From positions 496,001-560,000 of the forward strand of contig JACDOX010000015.1 of the NCBI GenBank assembly GCA_014549065.1: 64,000 bases of DNA. The letters run 5' to 3'. Positions 1 through 11,996 of this stretch are shown one piece after another. The translations under genes were made by a program, and so were the position numbers. Position 1 is the first letter of the stretch. Every line of letters begins with the position of its first letter. This DNA is from Cardinalis cardinalis (Eukaryota > Chordata > Aves > Passeriformes > Cardinalidae). Below the pieces are notes generated by a model. It had not been told where the DNA came from. It saw only the letters and a program-made list of their open reading frames with translations, and did not search any database.

Positions 1-3000
1 CTTTGCTTTTACTTAATNTAAGTATACAGCATATCCTAATGGGTCTGGCCAGTCAGTTCTCAAACTAGCATATCACAGAAAATTCCATCAAATACAGAGG
101 CTTTTCATCCCACAGCCACAGTAATACCGTGTGAATAGCAAGTAACTGAGTACCGGGAACCCAGTGAAGCTTCAGTAATACAGCCATGGAAGATGGCAAT
201 AATTCATCATCTCTGCTGTAGTCTAATCCCAGATGCACCATTTGCTAATTTATTTCCATATGTACCTGGCAGACAGATTAATCAGCCATCTCTCTCTGAA
301 ACCTAGATTGCACTTTATCCCTTTAGTAAGCAAGAGAAAACGAATGTACACAGCAAAATAAGAGTCCCTTACAGAGGAGCTTTGTCAACCTTCATAGCTT
401 TTGGTTTCCTTTTTCAGCTTAACAATGGCTTTTCAAAAATCTAACACCCAAATCTACTTCCACATCAGTGCACTCCTCCATTTACAGAAGCCTATTTGCT
501 AACGCTGGTGAAAATGAAGGCTGAGACAGAGAAGGCACATCCCTTAGATTTCTAGACTCAGCTGGAGACAGCAATATTGCCCAAGGAGAGGGCAGCAGCC
601 CTGCACTAGAGCCAGGACCATCCCCACAGACAGCAGCGACTCCTCTGAGCCAAGGAGGTTGTTTCTCTGCCACGGTTTGCAGAGTAGCAAAATCAAGATA
701 ATAATATTTTACAAAACATTTTGAGCTCTACTGAACTAATTACTATTATCAGCAGTAATGTGCTTCTGATACACTTAGCTCTTCTTCTGGAAAACTCCAC
801 AAAGGGGCCGCACTTGCTGGAGCCGAGCAGCTGTTAGCACTTCAGCGATGTTATTGGTAATAAATACAGCGTCAATTCTACGCCTGGTGCCCTTTAAGGA
901 TCTGTTTGCAATCCACTCTTTATTTTGATTNTAAGACATTATCTGCATTAAACATAATTAGTCATATTATATCATTCGCCAATCTAAGTGCAGTCACTTG
1001 ATGAGGCAAGATGGAGCTGAATGAAGGCACAGCACAGTCTGAAGCCCAAGGAGATAAAGGGAGTGTGAACTGGCACAGACCCAGGCAGGACTTGGGCTCA
1101 GGCACCCCCCGGCCACAGGCTTTTTGTGAGAAGGCTGTCACTTGCATAGCCATGCTGTGACTCTTCTTTGTGTCAGAGTCTGAGCAGGCACATGTAAAAT
1201 GTCATTATCCAACCATGGAAGAGTAATAAAATGATTGCTGAAAATGAAATTATTNATGAGCTTCAGTACCCTCGTAACAGTTATAATAATCAAAATACAT
1301 AAATATTTGGATATGCTAGTGACAGATGGCGTATACTGGAATAATCATACAGAATATGTCAGCTTTCAGAATCAGCTTATTCCAGAGTTGGCATGTTTCA
1401 GGGCTTTCTGCTACTAAAATAAGCACCTGGTATTTGATCCTCCAAAAATGTATTTTCACAAACACATGGGTGTCTTTTGATAGAAAAGCTATTGAGCCTG
1501 TCACCATCCACACACAGTACCCAAGTATCAGTGTGCTGCCATCAGNTTCCTCTGCTCTGCCTGCCTGTTGGTTGCAGAGGCAGTGGGGGCCTGTCTCCTC
1601 CGAGCTGGGGATGTCAGGACAGAGTGACAGTGCCTTGCCAAAGTGTATCCATGCTCTGGGCTTGATCCACACACTGCCAGCGAAACAAACTGTTTCATTT
1701 GCAGCCCCAGGAAGAACAACCCAACTTCTTTTGCCTACGCTCCTGTGTCGGCAAGCTTGAAAAAATCCGGGCTTTTGGAGAGCTCTGGTTGGAAATTAAT
1801 GTTCATTAATAATGATTAAAACAATTACTGCGGACNAATACATTTATTTGTGTTGGGCATCAATGAAGCAGTAGCCTGTGCCCTGGACTAAAAAACCCAC
1901 AGGGAGGTAACAGCCACAGGTGAAAGGACAGAGAAGAGCAAAGGCCATGTCCACGAGCTGCTCNNCCTGCCCCACAGCCAGGACAGTGTGGAACAGGCTG
2001 CCAGGCACAAGGGAATGGGGACACTGTGCCTGCACCCCCACAGGGCTATTAACGAATGGCAGCCTCCTTCCTCCCTGGAGGAAACCCTTCCTCACCCAGG
2101 TGTCTGAGCCATCACTGGCCCAGGACTTCTGCAGGCCACAGCCTCCCCTCAGTGACTCTGAACCACTTTGGCCACGGCCCCCCCAGGCAGTGACTCCTCT
2201 CCAGGAATAACNGTATTTCCAGAAAGCTGCTCACAGNACCATATAACAAGGTGTTTTAGCAGACAGTAAACAGACAAATTTTAAAGATTAATAGGCATTC
2301 ATTTATTATGTTACACTCTCTTCAGTTTTCCCAGACAATCAAATTGGTAAATTAGAGCCATAATTTTCCACCAATTAATACCAGATGTGACACATTTTGA
2401 CATTAAAAGAGTAAATATAAGAGAACTGTCAAATACTTCATATTCCTAATGTAATACTCTCTGAATAGAAAACCTAAAATCCTCTTGCCTCAGACTTATT
2501 CTGAAACACAGACACAAANGATGCTGATGTTTCCAACTACTGCACGTTCACAGGCTGCGCACTGTCCCCTTGACAGCTGCTAACACCTTTCCCAAATGCA
2601 TGTTGACTAAAAAGCCCAACCCCAAAGCAGTATTTATACCTGTAATCCAGCACAGGACATACTGTCACAACCTCAGAGGAGATACCAATAAAAAGCAAGA
2701 GAAAATGCCAAAGACAAATGGGAATTATTGCATGTTTTCAGCACAGTACAGGACAAGAATAATTAGCAAAGGTTTTAGAAAAGAAAATTAAATACAAAAA
2801 TCTTGTTTTAGTGCTTCTTTTTTCCAACAGTTTCTACACTAGAACATTCCAGCATCAGTTCCAGGCCAGTCTGCAGAATGCCACAGTCCCAGAATTACAT
2901 AGGCTCTATGTTAATACAGCTGATCAGAGCAACCAGGTCAAGGGGACCTGCTTGGCACACAAGGACTGGGGTACAAACCTGCTCTCTGTAGCCCTCTTGG

Positions 3001-5840
3001 TTCCCTCAGGCCGGCTGGACCCTACTCCTCAGGACCTAGAAGTGCTGCCAGCACTGTTCTGGTATCCAGAGAGGAAAGACATGAAGCTCTGGGAGCAATT
3101 AAAGCTCATCTCCTTTAAACTCTGATCAGCTACAATTTTGGGGAGGTGGGAACATATCATAGATTAGCTCCCCTTTGCTTCAATTATCTCCATACTGCCT
3201 TTTTCCATATAGTCCCAGTTAGCAAAGATTTTTGATAGGCTGAAGGTGACTATGCAAAGAAGGAAACATCCCCTTCACAAACTACATTGCTCCTGCCAGG
3301 CCCTCAAGCAAACCTACCTATGAATTTTCCCCCTTCACACCACAGANATGAACTGGGATCATACAGTCTATCATCAGTGTCGCAGAGCCCGCACCCTGTC
3401 AGCTGTCTGCCACAAATTCCAGTCATCTCTGCCCAAATGCACCAGGCAACAATTTCTGCAGACTGCAGGTTTCACTACACCTTAAAATAAAAGGGATTGA
3501 AAACAGGAGGATGCCTAGAAAAAAGAGGTCTTTTCCATTGGTGGTTGCTTTGCAACCTGAGGAAGCAGGCAAAGATCCACCATAATTATATCCCGTTGGC
3601 AAAGCCATTGCAGTGAAAGGCAGCCGGGTGAAAATCCCTCTCCCTCTGGTAGCTCCCCGTGCTCCCAAGGAACAGGCTTCCCACGCACAAGCATATGGCA
3701 TGGTTTGCCAGCAAAGCCAGGGAGCTGACGGCTTTCCTAGTGGCCAGAACATAACCAGCCAAATCTGCTACTCAAATCAGAAGTTTTTTTCCTTGATTAG
3801 AAGACATGGGCTTTGATGCATTTTGACCCAGATTAACTGGCTTCATCAGGCTCCAGAAACAAAGCTGGACTGGAAAGGGGCTCAGTTAAAATTGCAGCGA
3901 CACTAGCAGGAATCTGACTGCAGAAGGGTCCCAGAAGAGTTTTGGATCCAAAGCAGACAGTGCAAAGCTGCAGCCAGCTGGCACAGGGGAGGACCAGTCC
4001 GACTGGCCCTACAACATTCATGATGGGATGAAATACAACCCAAGGCTCCAGGGTGATTACACAGCCTGCCCCAGCCTCTGTAGACACTTTCCTGGAAAGA
4101 TATAAGAATAGGGCTTGAAGCAGAATTGGACCTCAGGCAGGAATATCCCCCTTCCAGTCTTTTCCCATAAATAGGCAGTGGGGGGCAAAGGGGAATGGAC
4201 TTTAAATGGTTTTGCAAGAGGAAGCCAGATGAAAGCAAATCAGCTACAACTGAGAAAATCCAATCTACTTAACTGTCCTGCACAGAACTAATTTTGCCTG
4301 GTGCAGCTGTGACCTTGACAAACATCAGGTCAGTAGCAGCCTTACTATCTCCAAATGAAGGTAGAAGATAGTCGTCCCTGAGGAGGCCTCCCCAATGTCA
4401 GAGAGAAAAGAGCTCTTTTATAAGGCACAGTCTCTGGATCAAGAGGCATGTTACAGAAAGATTACACTGCAAATCTAATCCCCTATCCCTAATGCTCAAC
4501 AATCTGATACGTGAACCTGCCTTTCATCAAAGAGCTGGTGATTGCAATATTGGGCAGTCTGAGCAATGGCTAGGGAATGGAGCTGCCATCTGTGTTGGCC
4601 AGCTCAGGCACAGGTGGATGGCCACACCAGCTCCTCCTGGTAAGGAGTCCTTACACACATGTTCATCCAGGNACACATTGCAGCACATCTGGTCAGTGAG
4701 TTTTATAAAGGGTCTTAACATTTTCNATAGTGCTGGGACAAACCATCTCCTGATCANCTTGTCTCCTGTTTTTTGCAGAATGCCTATCAAATCTGACCAC
4801 TTTCAGTCTTTAGTATTCAAACTGACTTTTGACAACCTCATTCACTCCTCCCATATAGGGCAATGCAGCACAGGCCAGAAAGAGTCATATTTGTTAATCC
4901 TTTCCACCCAAAGGCAGGTACACACAAAAGGTAGCTGTGCAAGTCCCACCTGCACAAGGCAGAGGTCCTGGCCAAGGCAGCAAAGTGACTTGTACCAGAA
5001 TACGTTGGCTGTTCAGTGCTGCCCCACTGAGGATGTTTTATTAACATGTGCTACTGGTGTCATCCCTCATCTTCCAACAGTCACCATGTAGGCCTAGGTG
5101 GTGAGGTTGTAAGGTTTGCACTTCTAAGCTCAAGAGCCAGAAGAAAAAATTCTTTCATAATTTTATATCAGGAATAAGCCCAAAACAAGGCAATATAGAA
5201 ACATTGCTTTGGANTCAGAATCAGGCACATTAGCTACAAGAAGTTCCTTTAAAGTACTCAGAGCACATGGCCTAAAAAATGTTTAATGACCATGTTTTCC
5301 CTGTAGGAGTGATCTCAGAGTGCACAGAAACTACGTGTGTCACAGACCAATGGTTTTCAACCAGTGAAAATACTGTTAAATACTGTGAACCCCATTTAAG
5401 TATCTACAAATAGGAATGGGAAGAGTAAACCTCTTGTCAGGAGGTGTAAGTTTGCTATATAAGGAACCCTCATCACCAGTAAAAATTTTTAAGTGGTCCG
5501 CAGAGGAAAGAGGTGTAAAACCACTGCTGGAGATAATTGGCTATGGGACAGAGATTGACATAACATCTGCAGCTGAAAAATTCTTTGGGATGTTGATAAA
5601 ATAATTTGGCCAAAGGGAGAAACATGCCAAAAAAGTTTCATCTTNTTTTATTCCTTCAGTTCTTGCCACTTTAATAGAAATAAAAAGAGTTGATCACACG
5701 CTCCATGCCTGCACAGCACATGTAAGCATAGTGCCCACCACCAGCAGTGCGAGGGACAGCCGTGACCTTTTTTGTTATCACAACTCATTCCTATTGCACC
5801 ATTTGTTACCATATGCTCTTTTTGCAGAAGCTTGCACTCA
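1..5840. other. Noncoding unique sequence
   Basis: I find no supportable exon, RNA gene or recognisable transposon in this stretch. It alternates AT-rich blocks (around 700-960 and 2280-2470) with more GC-balanced sequence. The open frames here are short, match no family I know and are interrupted by ambiguous bases. The longest, at 4492-5091 on the plus strand, has about 199 codons with several undefined residues and no recognisable domain or signal peptide. The two AT-rich blocks carry several ATTA/TAAT cores, which suits regulatory DNA but proves nothing. Confidence 0.55.
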
Positions 5841-5914
5841 TGCTCTCTGAACATGAATCCCAGACTGTCATCCTGAGTGAGCAGGGCACCTCCAAATCAT
5901 GGATGTCCTGGATT

Positions 5915-6068
5915 TGCGGAGAGGCGCCTGCTAATGGATGGCTGGATGTGAAACTGAATGGATTAAAACTAGCACTAATTCAGCAATGGAACAAACTACT
6001 ACAGGAAGCAGTGATCTACACCTTGTCACCTCTGACATGTCAGGATCCAAATGCAGACAGCATTTAAT
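5915..6068 (+). repeat. Ancient CR1/L3-like LINE, 3' end fragment
   Basis: The plus strand reads as a diverged 3' portion of an old CR1-clade LINE. Landmarks occur in the expected order: an 'AATGGATGGCTGGA' block at about 5933, a 'GAAACTGAATGGATTAAAACT' equivalent just after it, then 'TGGAACAAACTAC' near 5987 followed by a 'GTGATCTACACC' block. These correspond by memory to the family's 'ccaatggctggaagttgaa ... ttggaacaa ... tggattctcc' order, with an internal deletion. The fragment is heavily mutated and non-coding, and the 5' boundary is uncertain. Assignment to the clade is fairly confident; the subfamily is not resolved. Confidence 0.55.
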
Positions 6069-7086
6069 AAAAGACCAGTTACTGGGTGTACTTCTCATCT
6101 GTATTATATAGGGTGTGATGCTCCCTAGCATTTTGAGAGCTTCTCCACTTCAGATCTGGGACTCTGTGACTCCTTGTCCACACACCCAGCAGACTGACTG
6201 CAGTGCTCCTTTTATGATATATGAGAGATGTGAACCAGTTTGGACTTTTTCCAAATCAGTAAGCTTTTTTTTCCTCTAGCAATCTCCAGTCTGGAATTCC
6301 TCTGCTTCTGTCGGAGGAGTTCTTGGTGACTCACATGTGGATTGGGAGCTTTCTCAGCCCACAGCTGAAGGCAAGGGTGTTAAATATTTAATAAAGAGAC
6401 AGCTTTTCTCCCAAATGTTTTGGATAAATAGCTGCTAAAAGAAACCAAAATACAAAAGGGTTTTAGCTGCTGGAACAAAAATATCGTTTTCTCTTTCCAA
6501 CAATCATGGAGCTGCCCTCACTTGGGTTCTCTCCCTGGTGCTCACAGCTGTCCCCAGCTCCCACCAGTGGCCCATGCCTGCACTCAGGAGGGAACCACAC
6601 TTCAGCCAACCTCCTGCAGCCTTACCCATCCNGCAGCTAGGCTCAGCTTCAGTCACTCAAACTATGAGGAACAGTAAAAGTAGCAGAAGTTTTAGCTANA
6701 GTCTGAAAGCTGCTCCGGCCTTAGAAGTGCGGAGCTCCTGGCTGGGCCCAGCTGACAGCTGTTAAGCACCAGATATGGTAACAGTGGCAGGGTGTTCAAG
6801 TAGTTTTACCCTGTAACTGTTGCCTCATAGCAAGGCACGGGAGACATGCATCCTCACATGTCTGACTGGTTTTTAATAACAGGAAAGAAGTGAACATTCA
6901 AGAATTTCTACTTGTTAATGTCCAATTAAGTATCAGTATTAAGGAAGAAACTGGAGCTTCCTAGGTCCACAGTTTCCAACATCTAATTACCTGCTAACTT
7001 TATTCCATCTGAGTATTATGTGACTATGTTCTTTCTTTCATTTCCATAATTACTACCTAGTTAAAGTACTCCAAGTTGGAAAGCAC

Positions 7087-7104
7087 AAAAAAAAAAAAAA
7101 AAAA
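7087..7104. repeat. Poly-A homopolymer (18 nt)
   Basis: An uninterrupted run of 18 A. No LINE or SINE body is visible upstream, so it is probably a simple homopolymer, not a retrotransposon tail. Its length may be unreliable in the assembly. Confidence 0.9.
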
Positions 7105-8100
7105 GAAAGGATCAAATTCTTGGACAATGAATTATAAACTCTGTTTGGTATCTGCCTACAGACATAGCAAGATGAAATCCTTATTTAAGCATCAAACAGG
7201 ATTTATTTAGGCATTCTGTTATCTCTGTTGAAGTATCAAAACAGCACATACCATTGTGCTGCTAAATCCTTTCAGAGTTCCTGCCATATAGGGGTGATAA
7301 GAGGTATAGACACTGCTCAGCTGAAGGAGAGAAATGTGCTTTCTCTGNGGCTGTCCTCTAGTTAAATCCTCTGCTTTCAGTTTGAGGGTACACACAACCA
7401 TCCTCAGTGTTATGTGTAGCAGCTGGTGATGTCCAAGACCCTGGACTTTTTACTAAAAGGTCCTGAAGGTCGTTTGCACCAAGCAGCCACAGCACGAACT
7501 TCTACCTCCCTGGTTCATTTGCTGGGAATGTGAAAACTGATGAATTTCAGCTTNTGCAGCTGTGAGCAAGGAGCTGTCAGTAGGGAACCCTGGGCTTTGG
7601 GCTGGGCTGTCACTGAAAGGTGCTGCTATAAAGGTTACCTCTGGCATTTATAATCCGCAGGGTGAGAGGCAGGACTCGTCTGCTTTGGTGACCCTTCTTC
7701 CAAGGCAGTGGCACTGCACAGATACAATCAGNGTGTCCTGCATTGCTCCAAAGCCGTCAACATCCGTCAGGAATAGTAAATTTTATTTTATCTTGTTTGA
7801 GTGGGATGGGTTTCCAAAANAAAATATGTAAATAATGCTAAGAATAATAAAGAAAATTAGTTTAAACAGCATGGCAGCAATTAGCCACAGTTCTTACAGG
7901 GACTGGACAAGCACCCCAGCACCACACTGCCAGGAGCTGCAGCCCCAGCTCTGCCATCCACGGAAGGAGGGTGAATTGGAGAAGAAGGATACATGGCTGT
8001 ACTGGGTAAANTGCAGGACAGGACCCACAAATACAATAACACTTCCTACTGGAACTCACATTCTATGACTTAGACTACATGCCAACTCAAGCCAAAAAAA

Positions 8101-8120
8101 CAAAACAAAACAAAACAAAA
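8101..8120. repeat. (CAAAA)n microsatellite
   Basis: Four perfect CAAAA units follow a short A run and are followed by two ambiguous bases in an A-rich context. This is a simple repeat, probably length-variable. Confidence 0.9.
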
Positions 8121-8424
8121 NGGNAAAATATGAAGAAACCAACTTGAAAGCTTGTTACTGATACAAACCAAACAGAGGAATAATGACTAACTCAGAAACA
8201 TCAAGCAGAGGTCAATGTCTGCCTTCCACTGTGCCTCACATAAATACACAGTCCCTTCTACCCGCTTCAATGGCTGCTTCAAATGAATCAAGCTCTTTGA
8301 GACACTTCACTAGGCTAAAATCACAAATTCTGATTTTGCTTATGCGCTGCTTCTGCTGCCTGGAGTCTCCCCATCTTATTTAAGTACAGCATGTAACTGC
8401 AAGCAGAATAGCAGCAGCCTTTGT

Positions 8425-8459
8425 GTGAGTACCATGGTGAGTACCCCATGGTGAGTACC
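8425..8459. repeat. Short triplicated GTGAGTACC motif
   Basis: The nonamer GTGAGTACC occurs three times, at 8425, 8437 and 8451, separated by ATG and CCATG-type spacers. It is a local microduplication. Each copy resembles a splice donor (GTGAGT), but no exon upstream supports use. Confidence 0.8.
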
Positions 8460-8825
8460 AGCACTGAGTGGGTCAGCAAAGATGGCCAGCAGCTCCTAAA
8501 ACCAGAGATGGGCTCTTGCCCATCAGTAACCAGCCAACAGGAGCTAAATACCTGCAGTTACAATCATGGGAACAGCTAACATGCCCCATANATGTGCAAC
8601 TCCTTGTATCTGAGGATCTGTATGTATGAATGGTTCACCTTTCTATAACCTCTCCAAGGACCAAAATAACAAAAATTCCCCTCCCTTCCCCACCCCCCTG
8701 CCCACTGCCAAATCTCTAATTTTTGCCCACTTGACTCAGAGAAGGAGATTTTGCTTGCACTATCTTCAAATATTAATAGTGAACTGCCAAGGCACATTTC
8801 TTACTGTGATGTACTTGTATAGCTC

Positions 8826-8870
8826 TGGGTAATTCCCACTGGCATTAATGAGAATGGCTTATATAAATCC
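8826..8870. repeat. Copy of dispersed ancient motif (low confidence)
   Basis: The phrase 'AATTCCCACTGGCATTAATG' resembles the core of a short interspersed ancient sequence seen elsewhere in the window (consensus core approximately ACTCCCATTGACTTCAATGG). The match is partial and the ends are undefined. Confidence 0.3.
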
Positions 8871-9109
8871 CTTTGCCTCATCCCATAATCATGATCATGG
8901 CTTTAAAGAGGGCAATATGCAATTCCTGTGTCTCCCCAGTACAGGACAGGGCAGTCCCCATTTTTAAGTTCTCTGTACTTCACAGGTTAGTCAAGCTACT
9001 CCAGTCAAACATCAAGTTAGGGCATCACCCCACACCTGTACCTCTAATGGAGCTAACCTGCAATCACTTCCTAAGGAAAGTCAAGTAGTAAAGTATTTTC
9101 CTTGCCTAA

Positions 9110-9171
9110 ATTGTCTGAACCATTCTGAACATATTCTGAACAATAGAACATTGTCTGAGCCATTCTGAACA
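9110..9171. repeat. Two-copy local direct repeat, 40-bp spacing
   Basis: A 22-nt phrase beginning ATTGTCTGA and ending CATTCTGAACA occurs at 9110-9131 and 9150-9171 with one mismatch. An extra TATTCTGAACA lies between them. This is a small recent local duplication with no visible function. Confidence 0.8.
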
Positions 9172-10060
9172 GGTTGTTCTGCTTTGGGAATTTAAATTCC
9201 TGCTGGAAGGAAAAGCACAAAAATGCTTGTTTTTGTTTACAGTAACATCTCATAAGAGCAGTTACCATTATCATNATTTCATGGCCCCTATTCCCTGCCA
9301 GGAGAGCTTAGAGGCTTTTTCTGGTGAGGGAACATCTTCAATCTCACAGTAACTACCTTAACTCTAAGTGTTCATCTGAGGGCATTTGGTACCAGCAGGT
9401 GAATTCCCAGGTCCTGGGGCCTTATGGGAGCAGTTGGCTCCTTCCCTACCCAGAGAACTTCCTCAAGCCATCCGATGAAGCCTCTTTGAGGATAAGGTCT
9501 CCTCAGTACTTCTGGGTAGCTGCAGCTCTGCACTGCTAAGCAGATATGTCTGCCTAATTCTGAAACAACTCTATTCTTGCACTGCAACAATGCCAGCTCA
9601 TCCAAGTCCAATTAAACCCCCCAAGAATGATTCACAGCAAACTGAACCATATTTACTTTCAGTTCATTATCACACTCACAACTGGTAATTTTGGAAATGT
9701 TATATTCTGAGTTCAGCAGCAGGCTACAGGCTGCACACCTCTTGCTATGGTATGNGCCTGAGAGAGATGTATTTCACTTTTCTTCATCCCCCTCCCTGTT
9801 CTGCCTCCTTAGAAGGGAATTAAGGCAGCAGAGAACTGTAAAAGCTCTGATGGTATCCACACCACAATATCCTAAGTAACAAACAAACCAGAGGAAAAGC
9901 CACCTTTAACCTGCTAGACCAATCCCAGGGTAAACGTTTGTTCTAGGCAAGGACAAGACAAGTAGGTTCTTNAGTATATTTTGTTTAATATCCTTTTAAC
10001 GTGAGCCTGGACTGGTGCATAAATGAGCACAACTGCTCAAATGAGTCATACTTCTTTTTT

Positions 10061-10114
10061 AGGGCCTTGTTCTGGCAAAACTCCCACTGAACTCAGCAGG
10101 GGTTTGGCAGAGTG
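10061..10114. repeat. Copy of dispersed ancient motif with inverted arms
   Basis: The sequence carries 'CAAAACTCCCACTGAACTCA' followed by 'CAGGGGTTTGG', an imperfect inverted arrangement typical of a short ancient amniote interspersed family whose core is roughly ACTCCCATTGACTTCAATGG. I cannot name the family. Related phrases occur near 33554, 38640 and 47935. Confidence 0.45.
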
Positions 10115-11819
10115 GGAAATGAGGAGCAGCCCAGAGGACCCAGATCTGTGGGATGGGTACATGAGCACAGGGCAGCATTTCATTAAATACATCCAAGTTC
10201 CAAAACCTGTGAATATTTGTAATCTTCACAAATGGCAACACAATACGATTTAAACCAAAATGCTCAGAGACAAGACAAAACTGGNGCTGAGATGCCAGAT
10301 TGCACCGTTATCAGTTCTTAAAGCTCACAGTACCTTAAGTGCATTTAAAGGACCATAACTATTACAGCCCAATTACCACTGGAACCCCAGAGCAGGTGCA
10401 CTCATCTAAACCAAAGCCTCAGAGAAAGCAATTCAAACTGAAATTGCTACAGGATTTTTGAAGTGTGAAAGGGACTTGTTGGGAGTAATTAAAGGCTCCA
10501 GGATGCAAAATAAAAAGGACATATCCTATCCAGACACAGGGGGAAAAAAGCACCATCTCCAGATGCTGATGGCAGGAGGTGAGTTCCCCAGCAGCTGAGT
10601 GGGCACCCACAGAGGGCCAGGGCAGCCAGGCCAGTGGGGTAAGCAGGGGAATNTGTCTGCAGGACCCTGCTTGACACCATGCAGTTAGCACGAAGCAATT
10701 AATGTGATNATGACTGGCTAATGCGCCTGCTATCTCCAGGTAAACACGGTCTCCACCATAGGATGGCATGGCTAAGGGAAGATCTCAGCAGGCAAAGGAG
10801 GGTGGTGGCTGGTAGGGAGATCACAGCCACAAATTTAGGGTAGGACACTTTGGTGAAAGCACCAGGAGGTTTTGGGGAATGCCGTAACCAGCAGCTGAAC
10901 AAAATACACAGCAATGCTGAGTCACACACTAAACTGGAGTCAAACAGAACCCAAACAACATCCCCCAAGCACAAACAGAAAATAGAATACAACAAAGGAA
11001 GGCAATAGAAAGGAACAGAGCTCCAAGGATGTGATTCAGGTTCAGGATGTGCTGCAGGTTCAGGGATGCAAACAACCCTGAGCCCACCCTGAGAGATGCT
11101 CCTGGTGGCTGATAAAGACAAGAAATGCAGGATTGCTAATTAGGTTATGATACATCTAATATTTCTTCTATTAAAGAAATACTGTTGTGGGGTGGTCTCA
11201 GGCTCTGGCTACCTCTGAAGGGTAAAAAAGTCACGTAAGTCAGAAGTCTAGCAGTTCCAAGGCTATACTGAGGAGACTGTGCTTGAATTCCAGTCAGCAG
11301 GGAAGGGCTCCCAGGAGCAGAGGAGTAGCAAGGTGGTATCCCTCAGGACTCTGGGGCATTGCACACCAAATGTTCTCTGCTTTCGGTCACACCACAGGAA
11401 CTACAGCCTTGGTCCCCTCCCCTGCCCCAGGAGCCACAGCTAGGAAAGCAAGCCAAAGAAAACACAGCTAAAACCACATATTTCACATANTTCCCCCCTT
11501 TTCAAGAGCCTGTGACATGCTCTCTTGGGATTTTCACAGTCCATNATGATGTCTGGGCACTCCAGCTCAATCCCAAAGGTCAAAAAGAAATTTAAACATT
11601 GGAATAAATAAATAGCAATGCTACCCTGCAGAGAGTATTAAAGCATTAATTTCAACAGACAGATGGCATGGAGGGAGAAGNGCTATGTACAGAAGAGTGG
11701 AACCAGAAGCTGGATGCGATTCTTGACCCTGGCATTCCTATACAGTAAAGTATCTCCCTCTCTCATTAAAAATAAAGAATAAATAAATAAATAGCAAAAT
11801 TTAAAAACCAATACAATAC

Positions 11820-11996
11820 CCTCAAGAAAACAAACAAGAAAAAACCAAAACCAAAACAAACAAATAAACAAAAATAAAAACACAAGGAAAAAAAAACCAC
11901 AACCCACCAAAATACCCCCCAAAACATAAAAACCCAAACAAACAAACAAACCCAAAACATAAAAACCCAAACAAACAAACAAACCCACAACAAAGC
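11820..11996. repeat. A/C-rich low-complexity tract with 33-bp tandem duplication
   Basis: Most of the tract is made of AAAC, AAAAC and AACCC words. Inside it, 11921-11953 and 11954-11986 are two identical 33-bp units, each starting AAAACATAAAAACCC and continuing with AAAC repeats. Read on the minus strand this produces long spurious open frames rich in Phe, Leu, Val, Trp and Gly. It is a simple-sequence tract; no LINE body was found attached to it. Confidence 0.88.

Noticed and set aside
1980..2060. Possible CR1 trace (TGTGGAACAGGCTGCC)
   Set aside because: Only about 16 bases resemble CR1; neighbouring sequence does not follow the family order.
4492..5091. Plus-strand frame of about 199 codons
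   Set aside because: It has several undefined residues and a non-ATG displayed start, and no recognisable family.
8425..8459. Three GTGAGT splice-donor-like sites
   Set aside because: They belong to a local triplication, with no open exon ending at any of them.
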